A stretch of 64,000 nt of DNA, from positions 1,213,536-1,277,535 of the forward strand of contig BSQZ01000018.1 of the NCBI GenBank assembly GCA_033239005.1, read 5' to 3'. The translations under genes and the position numbers were made by a program. Position 1 is the first letter of the stretch; every line of letters begins with the position of its first letter. Origin of the DNA: Lamellibrachia satsuma (Eukaryota; Annelida; Polychaeta; Sabellida; Siboglinidae). The notes under the pieces were generated by a model. The model made no database searches. It worked only from the letters and a program-made list of their open reading frames with translations, and was not told the DNA's origin. This document shows positions 61,879 to 64,000 of this stretch, in pieces.

Positions 61879-62643
61879 GTGTGCGTGCGTGCGCGCGCGT
61901 GCGTGTGTGTGTACCACAAGTCCCTTGTGTAGGCAGAGAGTGGTGCTATGTAAGGCGTCATCCTTATTATCGTCATCTCTGTTGACAGTCGTGTCTCCTG
62001 GATGACCCGTGCTGTGACCCTGACACCTGTCTCCTGCGGCCGTGGGCAAACTGTCGCAGTGGACAGTGCTGTCACAACTGCACTGTAAGTGCAACTTTTT
62101 ACACAGATGCAATTATTATTATCTGAAAGTACTGTTTTATCTTTGCCCATTAATTCATTACAGCTTCAGGAGATTTTTATCTCAGTATATAACATAACAA
62201 CACACCGACTAAGTTCGAGAATCTTCTAAGAATTCATAATTTTAAGTTTGCTTTTTCCACTGACGAATATGCTAACAGTGAATGAGAGCACTTTCTTCTA
62301 ACATGTATTTTATATCATTTATTTTTTTTTCTTAATTGTGTACAGTATTTATTTATTTATTTTAATATATAATTTTGACTATATATACACATGATTCTTT
62401 GTTTCATGTATGTTTTTACAATGGCTGTACACACCAGTGAACGGGCTGAACCCGGATATGTGGTGCTTTGTAAATTTTAATAACAATAATTATATTAATA
62501 ATTTTGGCCAGGTAGGAATAGTCCGTGTATGGCCACAGTCAATAAACATCTGTGTTGTCCAGGTGTTGCCCAAGACCAGCATGTGTAGGAAGTCCGAGGT
62601 GGAATGTGACGTCCCTGAGTTCTGTGACGGCACTACTGGCCAG
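18371..62643 (+). CDS. ADAM-family metalloprotease-disintegrin (3' end outside window; predicted catalytically inactive)
   Basis: Nineteen exons, each with consensus-like splice sites and compatible phases: 18371-18446, 42860-42919, 43450-43598, 45386-45432, 46755-46821, 49071-49156, 49988-50057, 51890-51944, 52994-53079, 53819-53884, 55044-55115, 55212-55378, 55645-55726, 56061-56148, 56838-56995, 57796-57822, 60000-60071, 61989-62084 and 62563-62643. They encode 535 residues: signal peptide (1 to about 22), M12B prodomain (about 50-230, with EHCYYQGYV near 137 and a cysteine-switch-like AKCAA at 201-205), metalloprotease domain (about 240-440), and a disintegrin domain from 456. The zinc motif HQVAHTLGLTHD (377-388) keeps His377, His381 and His387 but has Gln at the catalytic-Glu position; Met-turn CIM is at 401-403. 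ADAMs are usually secreted or type I membrane proteins; a Glu-less ADAM would act by adhesion or scaffolding. Cysteine-rich and later domains lie beyond the window. Confidence 0.92.
18976..20070. mobile_element. long-TIR MITE-like elements, two adjoining copies in ADAM intron 1
   Basis: The terminus aaagcaaaacaaaaatcatg starts at 18978. A related terminus with aacaaaagtctgg...cctataagagttac starts near 19389, and the far end at about 19905-20060 is gttatctcttttaggtgcat...gacctgtgcatgtgcccaaa. The 19389-20060 block is the reverse complement of 58875-59490, with shared interior text such as ctattcctatatttgccaat. Confidence 0.65.
19177..19324. repeat. 49-bp tandem repeat, 3 copies, inside a MITE
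   Basis: The unit begins attgcacctgtgacatagg and ends gggtgcatcccttgaa. The equivalent place in the 58.9-59.5 kb copy has a single unit, so this expanded after insertion. Confidence 0.9.
20172..20290. repeat. 20-bp tandem repeat, about 6 copies
   Basis: Unit catatattccatttggtgat (g/a variants). Directly followed by a two-copy repeat at about 20340-20415 (gatatctggagaacaccgc...). Confidence 0.92.
20440..22362. repeat. 68-bp minisatellite, about 28 copies
   Basis: The unit begins gttttgttcgtgccaaacat and includes GTGTAG-tggagtac-CTACAC, an inverted repeat that can form a hairpin. Units differ at a few fixed positions (ttg/tgc, cgt/cat, aagc/aaac), and variants recur in an ordered way. Confidence 0.97.
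23136..23286. mobile_element. about 150-bp TIR element of the CAGTARAACCCC type
   Basis: The left end cagtaaaaccccccaaaaac pairs with the reverse complement of the right end (tacagtagaacccctctaaa). The interior repeats tggcctttgtaatcaggcca-like text. Confidence 0.6.
24640..24800. repeat. AT-rich 30/31-bp degenerate tandem repeat
   Basis: Repeats of aagtaatagattataattaa-tgtaata. A (TTA)n run sits at 24267-24290. Confidence 0.85.
25507..26958. repeat. 73-bp minisatellite, 20 copies
   Basis: The tctaggg anchor recurs at 25521, 25593, 25666, 25734 and 25807, then every 73 bases to 26902. Each unit holds ttccctttt-ctggttgtcttgctctag, which looks like a 3' splice site (pyrimidine tract plus AG). 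Confidence 0.97.
26965..27425. mobile_element. MITE with long inverted ends, related to 213-640
   Basis: Left-arm text (gtgaaaatgtgttatttg, gatgaaatcatcagacaaac) matches the reverse complement of the right arm (gtgcaaatgtgtcacatttt, gatgaaatcgttggacaaac). It immediately follows the 73-bp array. Confidence 0.6.
27795..27955. repeat. about 55-bp AT-rich tandem repeat, 3 copies
   Basis: The unit starts attgccaaaaattacaatta and ends aaaataaaatggatt. Confidence 0.92.
29290..29402. repeat. (CA)n microsatellite with impure left flank
   Basis: Pure CA from about 29345 to 29402, preceded by CACG/CATG mixtures. It creates spurious Cys-Val or Thr-His ORFs. Confidence 0.97.
32682..32742. repeat. (TA)n microsatellite
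   Basis: About 30 TA units, followed by an aataataataa tract. Confidence 0.97.
33650..34120 (-). repeat. dispersed MITE-like element, inverted copy of 213-640
   Basis: Its reverse complement matches copy 1 over most of its length, including the accatttt-ggatatccactattttga block and the gaaatcatcagacaaac block. Confidence 0.65.
35308..35458. repeat. 36-bp tandem repeat, 4 copies
   Basis: Unit begins cccacacttccagcatggca and ends ataggtgacacacatt. Confidence 0.95.
36338..36567. repeat. 29-bp tandem repeat, about 8 copies
   Basis: Unit atagctgtgtgctaatctg-tcaccatttc, with g/a variation at one site. Confidence 0.95.
37265..37408. repeat. 20-bp tandem repeat, about 7 copies
   Basis: Unit gtgacatctaagtacaccta. 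Confidence 0.95.
37640..38030. repeat. 49-bp tandem repeat, 8 copies
   Basis: The unit contains actccattgttgtgttacat followed by tcacagaatcgccgtgacattacg. The left copies carry small deletions; the right copies are almost identical. Confidence 0.95.
39336..39393. other. 58-nt perfect-looking hairpin
   Basis: The arm atttgataaaacgacattgc-aatat (39336-39360) pairs with atattgcgatgtcgtttatc-aaat (39370-39393), with one bulged A and one G-T type mismatch; the loop is 9 nt. Confidence 0.8.
39680..39792. repeat. 15-bp GC-rich tandem repeat, about 8 copies
   Basis: Unit taacccccgtctctg; ends just before a SINE fragment. Confidence 0.95.
39838..39970 (+). mobile_element. SINE 3' fragment
   Basis: Carries the body seen at 40289-40588 and 43019-43344: gaatgcttccca, atgaacaggtctg, gaagtg-aaagtgctttga, tcccaaggactggat. 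Tail ataagaacgtacctttacc. Confidence 0.7.
40289..40588 (+). mobile_element. tRNA-derived SINE (full-length-like)
   Basis: The head resembles a tRNA: A-box-like tggctcagtggttagga and B-box-like ggtttgaatcc, spaced as in a pol III promoter. The body includes ttcactcagctgtataaatg, the gaatgcttcccag block and tggtcccaagaggtggat. Lies in ADAM intron 1. Confidence 0.75.
41368..42028. repeat. 46/47-bp tandem repeat, about 14 copies
   Basis: The unit contains ggcatgtcattgctacatct, then gttaaattgctgcgtgttggaacataa; some units lack one t (catgtcatgct). It directly abuts the truncated end of the LINE fragment. Confidence 0.95.
42063..42600 (+). mobile_element. 5'-truncated LINE: C-terminal fragment of reverse-transcriptase ORF2
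   Basis: The open frame to a TAG at 42446 includes RRATKMIPELRDLSYEERQK, LTTLETRRLRGDQIEVFKIL, SFSQRTINEWNELSTDCV and FKNKVDTYLRRAGYK. This is the widespread C-terminus of CR1/jockey-like non-LTR polymerases. The RT catalytic region is missing. The 3' tail ends in tgacactgactgacactg repeats. It is a dead insertion in ADAM intron 1. Confidence 0.85.
42860..42919 (+). CDS. ADAM exon 2: acidic pro-region
   Basis: A 60-nt exon (QENDLDYEDPDGDKEAWPD), acceptor tttgcttccag, donor gtaagt, phase 1 on both sides. Strongly acidic, just after the signal peptide. Confidence 0.8.
43019..43344 (+). mobile_element. tRNA-derived SINE (full-length-like), ADAM intron 2
   Basis: Same family as 40289-40588: head gtggtgttgtggttagaatg with B-box-like gggtccaaatcc, body tcactcagctgtataaatca, tail ataagaacttacctttat. 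It is about 100 bp after exon 2. Confidence 0.75.
43450..43598 (+). CDS. ADAM exon 3: prodomain start
   Basis: Contains TPYEVVYPSQSRKVQLPTLD, the YEVVYP motif that opens the reprolysin propeptide. Acceptor ctatcctgctag, donor gtaagg, phase 1 in and 0 out. A GC-rich 20-bp unit repeated three times begins within ten bases of the donor. Confidence 0.88.
44035..44125. repeat. 34-bp tandem repeat, 3 copies
   Basis: Unit gaattggctaggtcgagcga-gcatgctatgcatt. Confidence 0.92.
44505..44910. repeat. 56-bp tandem repeat, 7 copies (ADAM intron 3)
   Basis: The unit begins caagtagtttaggataagtc and ends tcttctcttctttggttgt; it is pyrimidine-rich. Followed by a (TA)n run at 44996-45035. Confidence 0.95.
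45386..45432 (+). CDS. ADAM exon 4: prodomain
   Basis: A 47-nt exon (FHMAARRYKMRLELN plus two bases), donor AACAG|gtaggt. Two AGs lie 5 nt apart (after 45380 and after 45385). Only the downstream one keeps frame with exon 3. Confidence 0.75.
45793..45860. repeat. (CA)n microsatellite (ADAM intron 4)
   Basis: Pure CA run with an impure left flank from about 45665. Confidence 0.97.
46755..46821 (+). CDS. ADAM exon 5: prodomain
   Basis: Encodes RELLAKGLTLRRGVDEHNHI, then TEE, continuing the LELNRELL segment typical of ADAM/ADAMTS propeptides. Acceptor tgtgatacag, donor gtaggg, phase 2 in and 0 out. Confidence 0.87.
47604..47658. other. 22-bp-arm hairpin (ADAM intron 5)
   Basis: Arm 47604-47625 (gtccagtcaacgatgacc-catg) pairs with 47637-47658 with a single mismatch and an 11-nt loop (ttgttcacagc). 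Confidence 0.85.
47708..47960. repeat. 41-bp tandem repeat, 6 copies
   Basis: Unit begins catgtccgccatcatcacca and ends gccgttctgcccacaaagtag. Confidence 0.95.
48172..48995. mobile_element. non-autonomous hAT-like transposon (824 bp)
   Basis: The ends CAGGGTTG...CAACCCTG are followed inward by inverted gatttaaatcatgattt-rich arms. It is flanked by an 8-bp near-duplication (agtactat / attactat, 7 of 8), the hAT target-site length. No transposase ORF. The right end is 75 bp upstream of ADAM exon 6. Confidence 0.8.
49071..49156 (+). CDS. ADAM exon 6: prodomain CYYQG motif
   Basis: Encodes LYPEHCYYQGYVRRVPRSMV and AVSTCRGI, an unmistakable propeptide motif (HCYYQG ... STCxG). The acceptor gtcggccag has a weak pyrimidine tract and lies 75 bases after a hAT-like MITE. 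Donor ATCAG|gtcagt, phase 0 in and 2 out. Confidence 0.9.
49988..50057 (+). CDS. ADAM exon 7: prodomain
   Basis: Completes SGLIWLENATYVIRPLKTRQ then TGNR. Acceptor tgcgtttcag; the donor AATAGG|gtaggt is the first of about 18 near-identical donors in the following 26/27-bp array. Phase 0 out, matching exon 8. Confidence 0.88.
50041..50545 (+). repeat. 26/27-bp array starting at the ADAM exon 7 5' splice site (about 18 donors)
   Basis: The unit is cagacaggcaacagg|gtaggctttagt, where the first 15 bases equal the end of exon 7 (cagacaggcaatagg) and the rest is the intron start. The two unit types (gtaggttta, gtaggcttta) alternate at the left and become uniform at the right. Confidence 0.96.
50860..51870. 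repeat. 31-bp minisatellite, about 33 copies (ADAM intron 7)
   Basis: Unit tatactctatcacgttatga-tgtgacactaa, with tcacgttatgatgtga an imperfect palindrome. It ends about 20 bp before the exon 8 acceptor. Confidence 0.97.
51890..51944 (+). CDS. ADAM exon 8: prodomain end with cysteine-switch-like Cys
   Basis: Encodes TYEPHVVYKSVSPSGAKC plus one base. Acceptor tgtttttcttcag, donor gtaggt, phase 0 in and 1 out. AKC resembles the ADAM cysteine switch (PKMCG), though the following Gly is Ala here. Confidence 0.88.
52050..52993 (+). repeat. 59-bp array ending in the ADAM exon 9 3' splice site (about 16 acceptor copies)
   Basis: The unit begins ctgaatgaatgcatggatcg and ends acacaatgatcccatgtcacag. 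The last copy's ...tgtcacag is the functional acceptor of exon 9. Two units lack ttgt. Confidence 0.96.
52994..53079 (+). CDS. ADAM exon 9: pro/catalytic linker
   Basis: Encodes AAPRGMWQSFQELHKGEYLR then RLKIVKVSR. Basic residues and a KVSR stretch could be a proprotein cleavage region. The acceptor atcccatgtcacag is the last of about 16 copies in the upstream 59-bp array. Phase 1 in and 0 out. Confidence 0.85.
53362..53560. repeat. 29-bp tandem repeat, about 7 copies (ADAM intron 9)
   Basis: Unit taatgtaacagctgtgtgca-gtatgtaat, decaying rightwards. Confidence 0.92.
53735..53818 (+). repeat. 38-bp duplication covering the ADAM exon 10 3' splice site
   Basis: cattgtatgttacctcttgt...ttatgttgac occurs at 53735 and 53773; the third start at 53811 is cattgtag, the real acceptor. 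Confidence 0.95.
53819..53884 (+). CDS. ADAM exon 10: metalloprotease domain start
   Basis: Encodes ADWDALADTKRLDLALVCDH then AL, equivalent to the first strand of the reprolysin domain (KYVELxIVADH). The acceptor accattgtag lies in a duplicated 38-bp unit; donor gtaagc, phase 0. Confidence 0.9.
54296..54497. repeat. (TGTATGTATGTT)n-like microsatellite
   Basis: Tetranucleotide-derived run of gtat/gttt/gtgt. It produces a spurious Cys-Val-rich ORF. Confidence 0.97.
55044..55115 (+). CDS. ADAM exon 11: metalloprotease domain
   Basis: Encodes YEQFNASYSAVMGHLLMLAN then IVDK, the helix with the NIVD signature. Acceptor tgtgtgtttcag, donor gtcagt, phase 0. One N-glycosylation sequon (NAS). Confidence 0.93.
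55212..55378 (+). CDS. ADAM exon 12: metalloprotease domain
   Basis: Encodes LYSELNVRISLVHLDVWNVI and continues through the TLDNFMAYSQ and VAQLLT motifs. Acceptor ttgtgtcttag, donor gtaggt, phase 0 in and 2 out. Confidence 0.95.
55645..55726 (+). CDS. ADAM exon 13: metalloprotease domain
   Basis: Encodes TGQRFHDGxx-VGMSIPDSVC-TSRAVGVSH, the G(M)A-x-(M)C segment before the active site. Acceptor acatttcag, donor gtaagt, phase 2 in and 0 out. Confidence 0.94.
56061..56148 (+). CDS. ADAM exon 14: zinc-binding site with Glu to Gln
   Basis: Encodes MSHIWNIETSGVILT then HQVAHTLGLTHDSS. The M12 consensus is HExxHxxGxxHD; here the codon after the first His is CAG (Gln), one base away from GAG (Glu). 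The acceptor ttgtcacag and donor gtatgt are clean, and the frame is open on both sides. Confidence 0.95.
56298..56362. repeat. (TA)n-rich microsatellite (ADAM intron 14)
   Basis: Interrupted TA runs (tatatttatata, gtatatatacata). Confidence 0.93.
56838..56995 (+). CDS. ADAM exon 15: Met-turn and end of metalloprotease domain
   Basis: Contains CHCEAPSGCIMENQFGG (Met-turn CIM) and FSTCSHTQLNMSLLSGLGVC, the classic FSxCS...GxCL(F/L) end of the domain. Acceptor ttcactatag, donor gtgagt, phase 1 in and 0 out. Confidence 0.96.
57040..57350. repeat. degenerate about 37-bp tandem repeat (ADAM intron 15)
   Basis: Repeats of gataaatgcctcattcctgg-cataataacatcatttctt with many substitutions and indels: an old array. 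Confidence 0.8.
57796..57822 (+). CDS. ADAM exon 16: predicted 27-nt microexon
   Basis: Reads LSYGFYISE, phase 0 on both sides, between a pyrimidine-rich acceptor (cttgttacatttctag) and a GAG|gtaggt donor. It bridges the metalloprotease end and the disintegrin CGNG, where ADAM sequences vary in length. Skipping it keeps frame, so it may be alternative or not real. Confidence 0.55.
58875..59490 (+). mobile_element. long-TIR MITE-like element (ADAM intron 16)
   Basis: The left arm (ggttttagggctgtgcacct...caatggtttactcagaatgt) pairs imperfectly with the reverse complement of the right arm (ggttttcggtctatgaacct...agtggtttactaggaaaacc) over about 100 bp. Opposite orientation to the 19.4-20.1 kb copy. 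Confidence 0.7.
60000..60071 (+). CDS. ADAM exon 17: disintegrin start
   Basis: Encodes VAFSQQCGNGVVERSEECDC then VSRL. CGNGVVExxEECDC is diagnostic for the ADAM disintegrin domain. Acceptor ttcttcccacaag; donor CTG|gttcgt is non-ideal but gives the correct Cys spacing (CDC-x5-C) with exon 18. Confidence 0.9.
60322..61830. repeat. 54-bp minisatellite, about 28 copies (ADAM intron 17)
   Basis: The unit begins ggttccttctatgtggtgtt and ends taaactgattataggcagt. The unit is 18 codons without stops, so long ORFs appear on both strands; three units with a missing g break them. Followed by a (GT)n run at 61831-61912. Confidence 0.97.
61989..62084 (+). CDS. ADAM exon 18: disintegrin domain
   Basis: Encodes SCLLDDPCCDPDTCLLRPWA then NCRSGQCCHNCT, with the full CC...C...C...CC..C pattern. 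Acceptor atctctgttgacag, donor gtaagt, phase 0. Confidence 0.95.
62563..62643 (+). CDS. ADAM exon 19: disintegrin loop
   Basis: Encodes VLPKTSMCRKSEVECDVPEF then CDGTTGQ. The disintegrin loop CRKSEVECDVPEFC lacks RGD; R-x6-DVPEF is close to the RX6DLPEF motif linked to alpha9 integrin binding. Acceptor ttgtccag, donor gtggga, phase 0. The gene continues past the window. Confidence 0.93.
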
Positions 62644-64000
62644 GTGGGAGTGTGACGGAGTGGAACCTACCCAAAATAACCCCTGGCGCCTCTGGTGCAA
62701 ATATATGACACTAATATAACGGTGAATTTGCGAATGATTGCCACTTGTGGCACGACGCGTAATGCTGTACTTTAAGTTAGAGAGTCAGAACAGTGACAAG
62801 AACACTAATTTAGTGTTCTTGAAATTATTACTGTATCAGCAAAGAATACATCGAACCAACAATAACTCATACTCATATTAAACATAAACCACAACGCTAG
62901 CATCAAAATACAGAAGTCAGCTGCTCGGACATTTGAATAACTTTGAATGTGGTTGAGCAAGCATGGGCATTTTCAGTGTCTAATTGTCCATTTTATTCAA
63001 ATGATGTCCGCCACTCCTGGATTTAGACCTAACACGATGCACAATCTTAACTAATGACCCTTGTTCTATGCTATGGTGAAAATTATCATAGTTTCTAAAA
63101 CATCAAAGGAAACAGACCACATGCACTTGATGGAATGTCCTGTCGACATTTGACGTATTCACCATGTGGCAATTAACAATACGACATTCTGAGTACTTTC
63201 TGTTTAGTCCTCATGACCTCAGTTGAGTCAGCAGTTTAATGTGTAACTTTGTCCTAGTAATCCATTTATTTTATGTACGTTTATTTTAGAAATTTTTTTA
63301 ACCTAAGATGTACGCATATAATTTTAACAAACAAATATATTTTACATGTGCTTTTTTCAATGTTGTGATTGCAAATGGAAATAAAGTTATTATTATTATT
63401 AATGACAGAGATTGGATAGCAAGATCCAATTGACAGATTCTAGATGGCCACTTTCCTTTCACCTGTGTATGAAATGACAGACTCTAGATGGCCACTTTCC
63501 ATTCACCTGTGTATGAAATGACAGACTCTAGATGGCCACTTTCCATTCACATGTGTATGAAATGACAGACACTAGATGGCAACTTTCCATTCACCTGTGT
63601 ATGAAATGACAGACTCTAGATGGCCCCTTTCCATTCACCTGTGTATGAAATGACAGACTCTAGATGGCCACTTTCTATTCACCTGTGTATGAAATGACAG
63701 ACTCTAGATGGCCACTTTCTATTCACCTGTGTATGAAATGACAGACTCTAGATGGCCACTTTCTATTCACCTGTGTATGAAATGACAGACTCTAGATGGC
63801 CACTTTCCATTCACCTGTGTATGAAATGACAGACACTAGATGGCAACTTTCCATTCACCTGTGTATGAAATGACAGACTCTAGATGGCCACTTTCCATTC
63901 ACCTGTGTATGAAATGACAGACTCTAGATGGCCACTTTCTATTCACCTGTGTATGAAATGACAGACTCTAAATGGCCACTTTCCATTCACCTGTGTATGA
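62644..64000. other. start of ADAM intron 19
   Basis: No cysteine-rich exon is recognisable, so the next ADAM exon lies outside. 62660-63400 is AT-rich without identifiable elements, apart from an aataaag-ttattatta tail at about 63381. Confidence 0.55.
63425..64000. repeat. 44-bp minisatellite, at least 13 copies, truncated by the window edge
   Basis: The unit begins atgacagactctagatggcc and ends attcacctgtgtatgaa. Two units read acactagatggcaac, close to the CTCF core; the others read ctctagatggccac. Confidence 0.97.

Noticed and set aside
60345..61985. Long plus-strand repeat ORFs (279 and 223 codons) and a 297-codon minus-strand ORF to 62150
   Set aside because: Products of the stop-free 54-bp minisatellite and the adjoining (GT)n. 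The minus-strand ORF also runs antisense through ADAM exon 18.

Overview
This looks like animal nuclear DNA, most likely from a lophotrochozoan invertebrate; a mollusc is my best guess. The reasons are intron-rich genes with consensus GT/AG splice sites, bilaterian gene families, AT-rich introns, TIR/MITE, SINE and LINE fragments, and an extreme load of minisatellites. By my own count, tandem arrays with units of 15 to 77 bp fill roughly a fifth of the window. No prokaryotic, organellar or viral gene set is seen.

Three protein-coding genes could be assembled by matching splice sites and codon phase. (1) A BTB/POZ plus C2H2 zinc-finger transcription factor lies on the + strand (2545-5814, two coding exons, 11 fingers). 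Its zinc-finger exon carries one frameshift inside finger 8. (2) PSME3, the proteasome activator PA28-gamma/REG-gamma, lies on the - strand (16996 down to 9344). It has ten exons, all phase-consistent, giving 248 residues and ending in the family's C-terminal tyrosine. (3) A large ADAM-family (reprolysin, M12B) gene lies on the + strand (18371 to beyond the right edge). Nineteen phase-consistent coding exons run from signal peptide through prodomain and metalloprotease domain into the disintegrin domain (535 residues so far). Its zinc-site motif reads HQVAHTLGLTHD, so the catalytic Glu is replaced by Gln while all three zinc-ligand His remain. It is probably a non-catalytic ADAM.

Layout: 1-2.5 kb, repeats; 2.5-5.8 kb, BTB-ZF gene; 5.8-9.3 kb, intergenic DNA with MITEs; 9.3-17.0 kb, PSME3; 17.0-18.4 kb, divergent promoter interval between PSME3 and the ADAM gene, with CTCF-like motifs; 18.4-42.9 kb, the 24.4-kb first intron of the ADAM gene, packed with minisatellites, MITEs, SINEs and a LINE fragment; 42.9-62.6 kb, the remaining ADAM exons and their repeat-filled introns; 62.6-64 kb, next intron, ending in an array that runs off the window.

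The most unusual observation is that several tandem arrays sit on authentic splice sites and copy them. PSME3 intron 4 has ten copies of the real 5' splice site in a 60-bp (20-codon) open-frame array, PSME3 intron 5 has three donors in a 43-bp array, ADAM intron 7 has about 18 donors, ADAM intron 8 about 16 acceptors, and the ADAM intron 9 acceptor region is duplicated. In PSME3 intron 4 every donor is in frame, so distal donor use would insert 20-residue blocks next to the nuclear-localisation segment. The three genes do not form an evident pathway; the common theme is the repeat biology of the introns.
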